From NCBI GenBank assembly GCA_041946685.1, contig JBHGAV010000002.1, positions 1-64,000 of the forward strand: a stretch of DNA of 64,000 bases, written 5' to 3'. This document shows, one piece after another, positions 38,274 through 46,942 of this stretch; position 1 is the first letter of the stretch; each line of letters begins with the position of its first letter. The translations under genes were made by a program, and so were the position numbers. The notes under the pieces were generated by a model. That model searched no databases. It saw only the letters and a program-made list of their open reading frames with translations, and was not told where the DNA came from. Source of the stretch: JBHGAV01 sp041946685. Its GTDB lineage: Bacteria; Acidobacteriota; Terriglobia; Bryobacterales; Bryobacteraceae.

Positions 38274-39562
38274 TCGAACTGAAAGAACTCAGCCTGCCCG
38301 CACGCACGGGAGAGCCCGCCTGGTGGACGAAATTGCGCCGGGAGGCGTTCCGCCGGTTCTCCTCGCTGGGCTTTCCGACTACGCACGACGAAGACTGGAA
38401 GTACACCAACGTCAGCCCGATCGCCCGGACGCTGTACGATCCGGGCAAGCTGACCGCGGAGAAGCCCGACACGCCGCTGGCGGACCTCGGCTGCGCGGTC
38501 CGGCTGGTCTTTGTGAACGGGTTATTCTCGCCGTATCTCTCTTCGGGGCTAGACACAACAGGCGGCATCAGAGTGGGGAACCTGGCTGAGTTGTGGCGGC
38601 ACGGCAGCGAGGCGCTGGAGGCCCACCTGGCCCGTTACGCCCGATTCGACAGCCATGCCTTCGTGGCGATGAACACCGCTTTCAGCGAGGACGGGGCCTT
38701 CGTGGAGATCGCGCGGAACGCCGTGGTTGAGCAGCCGATTCACCTTGTTTTCCTGGCGGCGCCGGGCGACAGGCCGACGGCGTCTCATCCGCGGACCCTG
38801 GTGCTGGCAGGACGCGGCAGCCAAGCCGCGGTGATCGAAACCTACGCCGGACCCTCGGGCCGGAGCTACTTCACAAACGCGGTGACCGAGATCGTGGTGG
38901 GCGATGGCGCGATGCTCGAGCACTACAGGATTCAGGACGAAGGCAGGCAGGCTTTCCATGTCGCCACCGTCCAGGCTGTGCAGGATCGCGGCAGCGCGCT
39001 CCGCTCCCACAACGTCTCCCTGGGAGCTTCGCTTGCGCGCAACGACGTCAATTCAGTTCTTGACGCGGAGGGAGCGGAGTGTTCCCTGAACGGACTGTTT
39101 GTGGCGGCAGGAGGACAGCATGTGGACAACCACACGCTGCTCGATCACGCCAAGCCCAACTGCACCAGCCGCGAGTTGTACAAGGGCATCCTCGACGGCA
39201 GCGGAACCGGCGTGTTCAACGGGAAGATCATCGTTCGCAAGGACGCTCAGAAGACGAACGCGATCCAGAGCAACAAGAACCTGCTGCTTTCGACCGATGC
39301 GGTCATCAACACGAAACCGCAACTGGAGATCTACGCCGACGATGTGCGGTGCACACACGGGGCAACCGTCGGCCAGCTCGACAGGGAAGCCGTTTTTTAC
39401 TTGCAGAGCCGGGGAATCGGCGCAGACCAGGCGCGCGACATGCTGACACAGGCGTTTGGGAGAGAGGTGCTGGACCAGATGAAGTGGCTGCCCGTCCGGG
39501 AGCGGATGGAGGCGGAGTTGCACAAGATCCTCCTGGGCAGCCGGGAAGGCGGCGCACGGTGA
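38270..39562 (+). CDS. sufD: Fe-S assembly protein SufD
   Basis: The 430-residue SufB paralogue that completes the scaffold. DEDWKYTNVSP near the N-terminus and the late stretch LDHAKPNCTSRELYKGILDG, VFNGKIIVRKDAQKTNA and VRCTHGATVGQLD are diagnostic; the His in CTHGAT is the conserved cluster-side residue. Overlaps sufC and sufS by four bases each. Confidence 0.95.
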
Positions 39563-40791
39563 AGACCGCAACCGCCAGCCTGGCCGAGCGGGTCCGTGAG
39601 GACTTCCCCGCCTTGCGGCAGACGGTGCACGGAAAGCCTCTGGTCTACCTGGACAACGCGGCCACTAGCCAGAAGCCACAACCAGTTCTGGACGCGATCC
39701 TCGGATACTACACGAGGGATTGCGCCAACATTCACCGGGGGTTGCACCTGTTGAGCGAACGCGCGACGGAAGCCTACGAGCAGACCCGGGGCAAGGCGCA
39801 GCGCTTCCTGAACGCAGTTGAGGCGCGGGAGATCGTCTTTGTCCGGGGCGCCACTGAAGCGATCAACCTGGTGGCGCAGAGCTTTGTCAGGCCGCGCCTG
39901 GCGCCGGGCGATGAGGTCCTGATCACGGCCATGGAGCACCACTCCAACATCGTTCCGTGGCAGATGGTGACCGGCGACAGGGGCGCGCATCTCCGCGTGG
40001 CGCCGATCAGCGATCGCGGGGAGCTCATCCTCGACGAGTTCGAGCGCCTCCTTGGCCCGAGGACCCGCTTCGTCTCATTCACGCACGTTTCGAACGCGCT
40101 TGGCACCGTCAACCCGGTGCGCGAACTGACCAGGATGGCGCATGCCCGCGGCGTGCCGGTGCTGGTGGACGGGGCCCAAGCCGCTCCGCACCTCCGCGTG
40201 GACGTGCGGGACCTGGACTGCGACTTCTACGCGTTCTCGGGGCACAAAGTGTATGGCCCGACGGGCATCGGCGTGCTATACGGGAAGGCCAAGCTGCTTG
40301 AAGCCATGCCGCCGTACCAGGGCGGAGGCGACATGATCCGGTCGGTGAGCTTCGAGAAGACCGTCTACAACGATCTGCCGCACAAGTTCGAAGCCGGAAC
40401 GCCGAACATCGCCGGAACCATCGGCCTGGGCGCGGCGCTGGGCTACCTGGAGGCGGCCGGTCTTGCGAGCATTGAGGCGCACGAGCAGGAGCTCCTGGCG
40501 TACGCTACGTCCATGGTCTCGTCGATTCCGGGTGTGAAGATCCTCGGAACGGCGCGGCAGAAGGCCGGCGTTCTGTCGTTTCTCGTGGACGGGATACACC
40601 CGCACGACATCGGCACGATCCTGGACCAGGAAGGAATCGCGATCCGCGCCGGACATCACTGCGCCCAGCCGGTGATGGCGAGGTTCGGGGTGCCGGCCAC
40701 CGCGCGAGCGTCGCTGGCCATGTACAACACACGCGAGGACGTGGAGGCGCTGGCCGACGGCATTCGGAAGGCGAAAGCGATACTGGGCTGA
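39559..40791 (+). CDS. sufS: cysteine desulfurase SufS
   Basis: The 410-residue class II (SufS/CsdA) PLP enzyme takes sulfur from cysteine. The PLP Lys is in SGHKVYGPTGIG, and the active Cys is in GHHCAQPVM on a short loop, as in group II desulfurases that need SufU or SufE. The GTG start overlaps the sufD stop; the open frame runs further upstream but only inside sufD. It ends one base into the sufU ATG (TGATG). Confidence 0.96.
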   Translation: MKTATASLAERVREDFPALRQTVHGKPLVYLDNAATSQKPQPVLDAILGYYTRDCANIHRGLHLLSERATEAYEQTRGKAQRFLNAVEAREIVFVRGATEAINLVAQSFVRPRLAPGDEVLITAMEHHSNIVPWQMVTGDRGAHLRVAPISDRGELILDEFERLLGPRTRFVSFTHVSNALGTVNPVRELTRMAHARGVPVLVDGAQAAPHLRVDVRDLDCDFYAFSGHKVYGPTGIGVLYGKAKLLEAMPPYQGGGDMIRSVSFEKTVYNDLPHKFEAGTPNIAGTIGLGAALGYLEAAGLASIEAHEQELLAYATSMVSSIPGVKILGTARQKAGVLSFLVDGIHPHDIGTILDQEGIAIRAGHHCAQPVMARFGVPATARASLAMYNTREDVEALADGIRKAKAILG

Positions 40792-41243
40792 TGAGCGACC
40801 TGCGCGAGCTGTATCAGCAACTGATCGTCGACCACAGCAAGAGCCCGCGAAACTGCCGGGCGATTGAGGGCGCGGACCTGAGCGCGGAGGGGTACAACCC
40901 CCTGTGCGGCGATCACGTTACGCTGTTTGTGAAGCTGGACGACAACAGAGTCACCGACATCAGTTTCCAGGGGAACGGTTGCGCGATCTCAACCGCGTCC
41001 GCCTCATTGCTCACCGAAGTACTGAGGGGGAAGACACGGGAAGAGGCGGAGGCGCTGTTCCGCAAGTTCCACGATCTTGTCACCGGGCACAACGGCCAGC
41101 AGGGGGCGGCGCCGGAACTGGGCAAGCTCAGGGTGTTCGCGGGGGTCTCCGAGTTCCCCGTGCGGGTCAAGTGCGCGACGCTGGTCTGGCACACGCTGAA
41201 GGCCGCCTTCGAACGGATGAAGCAGCCGGTGAGCACGGAGTAG
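40791..41243 (+). CDS. sufU: zinc-dependent sulfurtransferase SufU
   Basis: The 150-residue IscU-fold protein accepts persulfide from SufS. Ligands of the zinc site are visible: Cys39 and Asp41 in NPLCGDH, Cys64 in GNGCAIS and Cys128 in VKCAT. The insertion and lack of the IscU LPPVK motif mark it as SufU, the Gram-positive-type partner, not IscU. Directly coupled to sufS. Confidence 0.93.
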   Translation: MSDLRELYQQLIVDHSKSPRNCRAIEGADLSAEGYNPLCGDHVTLFVKLDDNRVTDISFQGNGCAISTASASLLTEVLRGKTREEAEALFRKFHDLVTGHNGQQGAAPELGKLRVFAGVSEFPVRVKCATLVWHTLKAAFERMKQPVSTE

Positions 41244-41247
41244 CCGC

Positions 41248-41589
41248 ATGGAGCTCGAGAAGCTGGTGATTCGCGCGCTGCGCCAGTGCTTTGACCCGGA
41301 GATTCCGGTCAACATCTACGATCTGGGACTCATCTACAAGCTGGCCGTGGACCCTTTGGGAAAGGTGGACATTGTGATGACCCTGACCGCGCCCAATTGT
41401 CCCGTGGCGGGCTCGCTTCCGGCACAGGTTCAGGCAAAAGTGAGCGCGGTCGAGGGAGTCACCGAGGCTCGCGTGGAGCTGACCTTCGACCCGCCATGGG
41501 AGCGCAGTATGATGTCGGAGGCGGCCAAGTTGCAGCTTGGTCTTGACACCGTGGAAACGCCGCCGCCGGCGATGAGGTTCCGCCCGTGA
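41248..41589 (+). CDS. sufT: DUF59/MIP18-family Fe-S maturation factor SufT
   Basis: A 113-residue MIP18 domain protein. DPEIPVNIYDLGLIY (16-30) and TLTAPNCPVAG with Cys51 are the family motifs. SufT-type proteins help deliver clusters to lipoate synthase, aconitase and similar targets. Position four bases after sufU supports this role over the phenylacetate PaaD alternative. Its stop overlaps the Rrf2 start as GTGA. Confidence 0.9.
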   Translation: MELEKLVIRALRQCFDPEIPVNIYDLGLIYKLAVDPLGKVDIVMTLTAPNCPVAGSLPAQVQAKVSAVEGVTEARVELTFDPPWERSMMSEAAKLQLGLDTVETPPPAMRFRP

Positions 41590-42071
41590 AATTGACCGCG
41601 CACGAAGAGTACGGCCTGCGCTGCCTGGTCCAGATCGGAAGAGCGTGGCCCGAATCCAGCCTTACGATTCCGGAAGTGAGCAAGAAAGAGGGGATCTCCC
41701 CTCACCACGCGGCAAAACTACTGCAAATACTGCGCCAGGGCGGTTTCCTGAAGAGTGTCCGGGGCCAGATCGGAGGCTATTCGCTGGCCTTGCCGCCCGA
41801 CCAGATCGCCATCCGCGACGTGCTTTCAATGCTCGGAGGCCGGCTCTACGAAGACGCGTTCTGCCAGGGTCACAAGGGCCGGGTGCGCGCCTGCACGCAC
41901 TCCACGGATTGCGCCATACGCAGCTTGTGGCGGAGCATCCAGGCGGCGGTCGATGGGGTCTTGGAGAGGACCACCCTGCAGGATTTGCTGAGGCAGGAGG
42001 ATGAGATGGCTTCCTGGCTCGGCGAACTCGTGCCGCTTCAGGGAAGACAGGCGTCTCCGCCCCTCGGGTAG
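41586..42071 (+). CDS. Rrf2/IscR-family Fe-S sensing transcriptional regulator
   Basis: A 161-residue winged-helix regulator. The N-terminal HTH (KLTAHEEYGLRCLV through GISPHHAAKLLQILRQGGFLKS, residues 2-57, with short gaps) is typical Rrf2. Three Cys (93, 103 and 109) in the loop FCQGH, RACTHSTDCA match the cluster-binding set of IscR/SufR-like proteins, although the spacing of the first pair (nine residues between) is wider than in E. coli IscR. It closes the suf operon, so feedback repression through the dyad at 36021-36040 is likely but unproven. The GTG start overlaps sufT. Confidence 0.9.
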   Translation: MKLTAHEEYGLRCLVQIGRAWPESSLTIPEVSKKEGISPHHAAKLLQILRQGGFLKSVRGQIGGYSLALPPDQIAIRDVLSMLGGRLYEDAFCQGHKGRVRACTHSTDCAIRSLWRSIQAAVDGVLERTTLQDLLRQEDEMASWLGELVPLQGRQASPPLG

Positions 42072-42130
42072 AATAGTAGTGTACAGCGCCGCCGGCCACC
42101 TGGGACCTTTCGTGGCCATGAGAACTTCCT

Positions 42131-43321
42131 ATGCGACTCTACTTCCGGTGGAAGCTGTTTCTTGGCTTTTTCGGCTTCGCCGTCCTCATAGCCGGGCTGC
42201 TGGTTGTGGTTCTGCTCCTGGAGGTTTCCGGAGGAGGGCTCTCGACTGCCACCCCGGATGTGACCGGGCGATTCCTGGAGCGGCTGCGCCCCTTCCTGCT
42301 CTGGGCTCTTCTCGCCTTGGGCGTCATCTCAGCCCCGCCGGCCCTTTGGATCGCCAGCCGTCTCAACCGGCCCATCCGGCTGCTGCACAAGGCCATGCAG
42401 CAGGTCGCAGCGGGGAGGCTGGAATCAGAGATACCGGGCGTCAGGACCTATGACGAGTTCGAGATTCTGATCGACAACTTCAACCGGATGGTGGCCGGGC
42501 TGCGGGAGCGGGAGCAATTGCTGGCGGAGCGCGACGCGCTCATCCAGACACGGGTGCAACTCGGAATCGCGCGCGAGATACAGCGCAGCCTGCTGCCGGC
42601 CGGACCTCCGGCACTCGAGGGATTCGAGATCGCGGGCGCTTCCCATCCCGCGGAGGAGGTCGGCGGAGATTGCTACGACTACTTGCCCATGCAGGGGGGC
42701 CGGATGGGAGTGGTGGTGAGCGACGTGACCGGTCACGGGATCGGATCGGCGCTGGTGATGGCCTCCGCGCGCGCCTGCCTTCGGTCGCTAGCGGTGGCCG
42801 GGCTCGGCCTGGAGGAGATATTGCAGCGGGCCAACCAGATGCTGCACGACAGCACTCCCGGTAATTGCTTCGTGACCATGGCTTTTGCCGAGATCGACCC
42901 CGCCGCCAGGAGGCTCCGTTACGTCAATTGCGGGCACTCGTCGGGCTACCTGTTAGACGAAACAGGAGCGGTCAAGGCGCGGCTGGCCAGCACCGTGCCG
43001 CCGCTTGGCTGCTTGCAGGACTTCACGGTGGGCCAGGTGCAGGAACTGAAGATGGAGCCCGGGGACGTCCTGGTCCTACTCACGGACGGGGTGACGGAGG
43101 CCGAGTCTCCCGACAAGCGGTTCTTCGGAGATCGCAGGGCCCTGGACGTGGTGCGTTCCCACCTCCGGTCGCCCGCCGAGAGCATCGTGGAGGCAATCCA
43201 CAACGCCGCGCAAGGGTTCTGCAAGGAACAGGGCGCGCAGGACGACATCACCTCGGTCGTGGTGAAGGTGAACCGCGAGGCGCAGGCGGCCGGGAGCCTC
43301 ACTCACGAGGCCGGTCTTTGA
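42131..43321 (+). CDS. membrane-bound HAMP and RsbU/SpoIIE-type PP2C phosphatase
   Basis: A 396-residue protein: helix 9-31, short outer loop, helix 54-76, HAMP linker (about 77-130), a coiled-coil stretch, then a SpoIIE-like phosphatase (about 165-385). Metal-binding aspartates are present at GGDCYDYL (Asp180), SDVTGHG (Asp198), TDGVTEA and DDIT. Such proteins dephosphorylate anti-anti-sigma (STAS) partners to switch general stress responses. The outer loop is only about 20 residues, so signal sensing may be in the membrane. It ends 23 bp into the convergent ccmD. Confidence 0.88.
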   Translation: MRLYFRWKLFLGFFGFAVLIAGLLVVVLLLEVSGGGLSTATPDVTGRFLERLRPFLLWALLALGVISAPPALWIASRLNRPIRLLHKAMQQVAAGRLESEIPGVRTYDEFEILIDNFNRMVAGLREREQLLAERDALIQTRVQLGIAREIQRSLLPAGPPALEGFEIAGASHPAEEVGGDCYDYLPMQGGRMGVVVSDVTGHGIGSALVMASARACLRSLAVAGLGLEEILQRANQMLHDSTPGNCFVTMAFAEIDPAARRLRYVNCGHSSGYLLDETGAVKARLASTVPPLGCLQDFTVGQVQELKMEPGDVLVLLTDGVTEAESPDKRFFGDRRALDVVRSHLRSPAESIVEAIHNAAQGFCKEQGAQDDITSVVVKVNREAQAAGSLTHEAGL

Positions 43322-43454
43322 GCATCTGCTTGAGGCTTTCGAGTTCCCGCTCGATGCGGCGCTCCCGCCCCGCCAGCGTGGCAACATAGGCGAACAGGAT
43401 CAGCCAGGCCGCCATCAGGCCGTATACCAGGAATGTGAAGTTGCTGGAGTCCAT
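43299..43454 (-). CDS. ccmD: CcmD-like small haem exporter protein
   Basis: A 51-residue protein: one membrane helix (FLVYGLMAAWLILFAYVATL, about residues 8-27) followed by a charged helix (RERRIERELESLKQML). Size, topology and the position right after ccmC identify it as CcmD, which helps release haem-loaded CcmE from the CcmABC complex. ATG at 43454, 14 nt after the ccmC stop. The 3' end overlaps the PP2C gene on the other strand. Confidence 0.8.
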   Translation of the reverse strand: MDSSNFTFLVYGLMAAWLILFAYVATLAGRERRIERELESLKQMLKDRPRE

Positions 43455-43468
43455 TCGTTTCTCTCCCG

Positions 43469-44146
43469 CTACAGAGCGTGGGCGTGCCGGCGGAGCGCGT
43501 CGATCTCGCGCTGCAATCGCTCCTGACGCGTGCGGACGATCACCAGCACGACGAACAGCAGGAGCATCGGCACCCAGTTGAGGAACAACATGTTGTACAT
43601 GGACTGGTCCATGGAGCCGCCGCCCCAGACCACCGGCTGGGGATGCTGCGTGCGCCACCACTTGATCGAGAAGAAGACGATGGGCACGTCAGCGAAGGCG
43701 AAGATCGAGAAGACGGCCGACACGCGGGCCCGCTGGGTCGGCTCTTCCACCGCCCGCCGGAGCATCAGGTAGCCCGCGTACAGCAGCCAGCAGATGAGCA
43801 TGGAGGTCAGCCTCCAATCCCAGGTCCACCAGATGCCCCAAATGATCCGGCCCCAAAGCATGCCCGTCACCAGGTTGACCGCGCCAAAGGCCAGGCCGGC
43901 CTCGGTGAGGGCGACGGCCGCCGCATCGTACTTCAAGTCCTTGCGAACGAGATAGAGAACGCTCACAACCAGGGCGGCAAAGAAGCCCACAAAGGCCGTC
44001 CAGGCGGCCGGAACGTGGAAGAACATGATCCGGTAGATGGACCCCTGGGCTACCTCATCGGGCAGTACAAGGAGTATCACGGCAACATTGGCCGCGAGGA
44101 GCCAGAAGGCCAGCAGGCTCAGCCCGTAAACGGTCTTCTCTCTCAT
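43469..44146 (-). CDS. ccmC: haem exporter/haem-lyase handling protein CcmC
   Basis: The 225-residue inner-membrane protein loads haem onto CcmE. It has six hydrophobic helices and the tryptophan-rich WWD motif (GIWWTWDWRLTS) of the haem handling protein family, with His residues in FFHVPAAW and near the last loops as haem ligands. Four bases separate it from the ccmB stop. Confidence 0.93.
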   Translation of the reverse strand: MREKTVYGLSLLAFWLLAANVAVILLVLPDEVAQGSIYRIMFFHVPAAWTAFVGFFAALVVSVLYLVRKDLKYDAAAVALTEAGLAFGAVNLVTGMLWGRIIWGIWWTWDWRLTSMLICWLLYAGYLMLRRAVEEPTQRARVSAVFSIFAFADVPIVFFSIKWWRTQHPQPVVWGGGSMDQSMYNMLFLNWVPMLLLFVVLVIVRTRQERLQREIDALRRHAHAL

Positions 44147-44149
44147 ATC

Positions 44150-44830
44150 TCACCCCACCAGTATGGTCTCAACCAATCCTAACGCCAACGCCGTGAAGAT
44201 GATGTCAAAAGCGACCAGGAGTCTCAGCCAGCTCACCAGGTCGCCCGCGAGAGGCTGGCCCGCCACCAGCGCCGTGGTCAACTGGATGGCCGACATCAGC
44301 CCTGGAATCATCAGGGGATAGACCAGCGTCGGCAACATCAGCTCCCGCAGACGGAGGTTCACCGTCAGTGCGCTGAACATGGTGCCGACCACGGTCAGGC
44401 CCCACGTCCCCAGCGCCAGCACCAGCAGGAGCGGCCAGAACCGCTGGGTCCAGCGCACGTTGTAAAAGACGCCGAAGACGGGAAGGCAAACGAGTTCGAC
44501 GGCCAAGAGCAGAGTAACGTTGGCCAGGCACTTGCCCAGGAAGAGCGCCGCGCCGGAGATCGGGGAGGCCACCAACGCGTCCAGGCAGTCGTTGACCAGC
44601 TCCCTGGCGAAGCTGCGGTTCAGGATGAGGGCCCCGGCGAAGGCGAACACGATCCACAGCAGGCCGCCGGAGATCTCCCGGGTCTGCTCGGCTGTCGGAT
44701 CGAAGGCGAAGCTGAAAAGCAGCAGGATCACCAGGGCGAAGGAAAGCGAGGCGTTGATCGCCTCCTTGGTCCGCAACTCGGCCCGCAGGTCCTTGGCGGC
44801 GACCATCCACGCCTGGCTGAGGAAGGTCAT
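44150..44830 (-). CDS. ccmB: haem ABC exporter membrane subunit CcmB
   Basis: A 226-residue integral membrane protein with about six helices. AAKDLRAELRTKEA at the N-terminus, DPTAEQTREISGGLLW and the conserved cytoplasmic NDCLDALVASPISG are typical CcmB. It pairs with CcmA for ATP-driven release of holo-CcmE. The ATG at 44830 lies 4 nt after the ccmA stop; the open frame upstream is inside ccmA. Confidence 0.92.
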   Translation of the reverse strand: MTFLSQAWMVAAKDLRAELRTKEAINASLSFALVILLLFSFAFDPTAEQTREISGGLLWIVFAFAGALILNRSFARELVNDCLDALVASPISGAALFLGKCLANVTLLLAVELVCLPVFGVFYNVRWTQRFWPLLLVLALGTWGLTVVGTMFSALTVNLRLRELMLPTLVYPLMIPGLMSAIQLTTALVAGQPLAGDLVSWLRLLVAFDIIFTALALGLVETILVG

Positions 44831-44834
44831 CGCG

Positions 44835-45533
44835 CTAGGCCTCGCCGTAGGTCCGGTAAAGCCAGCCCGTGTCGTCCAGCATCTGGCGGGTCCGTTCGCC
44901 GGCGAACGCCAGCTTCCCACGGTTGATCAGGGCGACGTGGGTGGCCAGTTCCAGCGCCTCCCTGAGCTGGTGCGTCGAGAGGATGATGGTGCGCCCTTCG
45001 GCGCGGGCCTGCGCCAGGAGCTGTTGGAGCACGGCTATGGCCCGGTCGTCCAGCGCCGTGAAGGGCTCGTCCAAAAGCAGCACGGACGGCTCGTGCAGAA
45101 AGGCCCGAGCCACGGCCAGTCTCTGCCTCATGCCGCGTGAGAACTCCCGCACCAGGCCGTCCTTGACCCGCTCCAGGCCGGTCCGCTCGAGCCACGCCAT
45201 CGCGGTCTTCGTCGGGTCGGGTCTGCCGTAGAGCGAGGCGAAAAGGCGGAGGTTCTCGAAGGCAGAGAACTCCTCGTAGACAGCGATGCCGTGGCCGAGA
45301 ACACCGATCCTCCGGCGCGTCTCCTGGTCCCGCGACTCCTTACCGAAGACGGTGACGCGCCCGCGGCTGGCCCGGGATAGGCCCGCCAGCATCCTGAGCA
45401 GCGTGGTCTTGCCCGCGCCGTTCCGGCCGAGGAGAGCCATGCACATCCCCGGCTCTACGCGCAGGCTGATGTCGCGGAGGGCGGGGAAATCTCCGTAGAA
45501 CTTCCAGACGCCCTCCGCGGCGACGGCGGTCAT
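44835..45533 (-). CDS. ccmA: haem ABC exporter ATP-binding protein CcmA
   Basis: A 232-residue ABC ATPase: Walker A LGRNGAGKTTLL, signature FSRGMRQRLAVARA, Walker B VLLLDEPFTALD, and the H-loop STHQ. Arg in FSRGM in place of the second Ser/Gly of the signature matches CcmA. The ATG at 45533 overlaps the stop of the carboxypeptidase-regulatory-like gene (ATGA). Confidence 0.92.
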   Translation of the reverse strand: MTAVAAEGVWKFYGDFPALRDISLRVEPGMCMALLGRNGAGKTTLLRMLAGLSRASRGRVTVFGKESRDQETRRRIGVLGHGIAVYEEFSAFENLRLFASLYGRPDPTKTAMAWLERTGLERVKDGLVREFSRGMRQRLAVARAFLHEPSVLLLDEPFTALDDRAIAVLQQLLAQARAEGRTIILSTHQLREALELATHVALINRGKLAFAGERTRQMLDDTGWLYRTYGEA

Positions 45534-46531
45534 CGTTGTCTCTTGCTCCTCGGAGAGGGGGGAGCCTGAGCGGGGACAACGGGAGCTTTGCGCGTCCTAT
45601 AGAGCAGGACAAAGCCCAGGGCCAGAATGGCGAGCGACAGCCCTACGATGGTGTAGGCGTTATCGTATACGCGAGGAAGGATCTGGTTCAGGCCTGAAGA
45701 CGAGTCTTCCCCACCGCCGCCCGTGGGCGCCACGGCCATTCCCTGGATCTCGACCCGGTATTCGGGACCCTTCGCGCCGTAAATGGAAGCCTGGCTCTGC
45801 GGTTCCTGCCCGAGAGACTCCAGGCCATCGCCCGTGAGGACGACCCCATGGGGAACCACCAGGCGCAGAGGCGCATCCTTCTGGAGCGATCTACCGGAGA
45901 AAACGCCCGGGCTGGAGAAGGGAACCTGGTAGCTCACTTCGAAGCTAGTCTCCCCGGGCTTGATCGGGAAGTCCACTTTGTAGACATCCTGCGGCCCTGC
46001 GGCCGAGGCGGACTGCTCCAGGGGGAGGCCGCCCGGCGGGGTCACCGACACGCGAAGAGAGTCCTTTCCCTCCGGAGGAACGTGAATGCGGAGGGTGCCG
46101 GAAGCCGGGTTGGAATACGTCGTCTTCCCGCCGTTCTGCCATATGACGGTCTCGCGGATCGACAACCGATTCGCTGACGGCTCCAGAAGCACGATGTCCT
46201 GGACGGCCTTGGCAGAGCCCGGTTCGGGGCTGGTGTCGTAGACCTCCAGCTTCAGCCCTGAGACGGGCGAGCCTGGCTGCCACACCAGGCTGTAGCTCAC
46301 ACCCTGGTGTGCGGCCTGAATCAGCGCCGGGCCGGCCGGCGTCTGGTCGAAGCGGAAGCTGCCCTGGGCGTCGGTCTGGACGCTCCCCTGTGGCTGCATT
46401 CCGGAGCCGCTCATGCTGACCAAAGTCACGGTCACGCCGGCCTGAGGCTTTCCGGCAGAACCGTTCACCACCGTGCCGTCGACAGCCGCGTGGGCGACCC
46501 CGGCCAGCGCCAGCAGGAGCGCCGCCTTCAT
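45530..46531 (-). CDS. exported carboxypeptidase-regulatory-like protein with a C-terminal membrane anchor, inside the ccm operon
   Basis: A 333-residue protein: signal peptide (MKAALLLALAGVAHA), a carboxypeptidase-regulatory (CarboxypepD-like) beta sandwich (about 17-100; DGTVVNGSAGKPQAGVTVTL), a second beta region, and a C-terminal helix (IVGLSLAILALGFVLLY) with a short basic tail. It would face the periplasm, anchored to the inner membrane. It is not a standard Ccm component, yet it overlaps both ccmA and the CcmI-like gene by four bases, so it is co-translated with them. A role in haem delivery or apocytochrome handling is only inference. Confidence 0.75.
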   Translation of the reverse strand: MKAALLLALAGVAHAAVDGTVVNGSAGKPQAGVTVTLVSMSGSGMQPQGSVQTDAQGSFRFDQTPAGPALIQAAHQGVSYSLVWQPGSPVSGLKLEVYDTSPEPGSAKAVQDIVLLEPSANRLSIRETVIWQNGGKTTYSNPASGTLRIHVPPEGKDSLRVSVTPPGGLPLEQSASAAGPQDVYKVDFPIKPGETSFEVSYQVPFSSPGVFSGRSLQKDAPLRLVVPHGVVLTGDGLESLGQEPQSQASIYGAKGPEYRVEIQGMAVAPTGGGGEDSSSGLNQILPRVYDNAYTIVGLSLAILALGFVLLYRTRKAPVVPAQAPPSPRSKRQR

Positions 46532-46929
46532 GCCGCACCTCCATCCATGGGCTTTCCGCAGTTGCCGCAGAACTTCATCGGCTGCTGGTAACTGGTCCCG
46601 CACGCAGCACAGACAAGGCCCGGAGGCGGCGCGGGCACAGCCGGGGCCGGGGGGACGGAAGCAACCCCGGAAAGCCTGTCAATCTCGGCGAGCACCAACG
46701 CAAGCTCCCCCTGCAGTTCCGTCTTGGCCCGCTGGTAGTCCTCCTCGGATAGCTTGCCGACCCGGTACTCGAACTGCAAGTCCCTGAGGTTCTCGTAGAG
46801 GGAGGCCTTCCGTTCCTCCAGAAAAGCGGTGGGAGAGATCGCTTCGGCCGGCGGCAGATCCTGCTCGCGAACGGCGAGGGTGTACACCAGCGCTCCAAGA
46901 GCCACCAGGACTGCCGCGAGAACGATCAT
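46528..46929 (-). CDS. CcmI-like membrane protein with a C-terminal zinc ribbon
   Basis: A 133-residue protein. Helix 1-19 anchors it; residues 35-87 form a charged coiled coil (EERKASLYENLRDLQFEYRVG, split by few breaks, then LSEEDYQRAKTELQGEL) that resembles the N-terminal CcmI domain. A Pro-rich linker leads to a zinc ribbon with Cys107/110 and Cys121/124. The TPR domain that captures apocytochrome in classic CcmI is missing. It sits 13 nt after ccmF and overlaps the next gene, so it belongs to the operon. The CxxC pairs are most likely structural, but a thiol role cannot be excluded. Confidence 0.7.
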   Translation of the reverse strand: MIVLAAVLVALGALVYTLAVREQDLPPAEAISPTAFLEERKASLYENLRDLQFEYRVGKLSEEDYQRAKTELQGELALVLAEIDRLSGVASVPPAPAVPAPPPGLVCAACGTSYQQPMKFCGNCGKPMDGGAA

Positions 46930-46942
46930 CGATCCAATTGTG

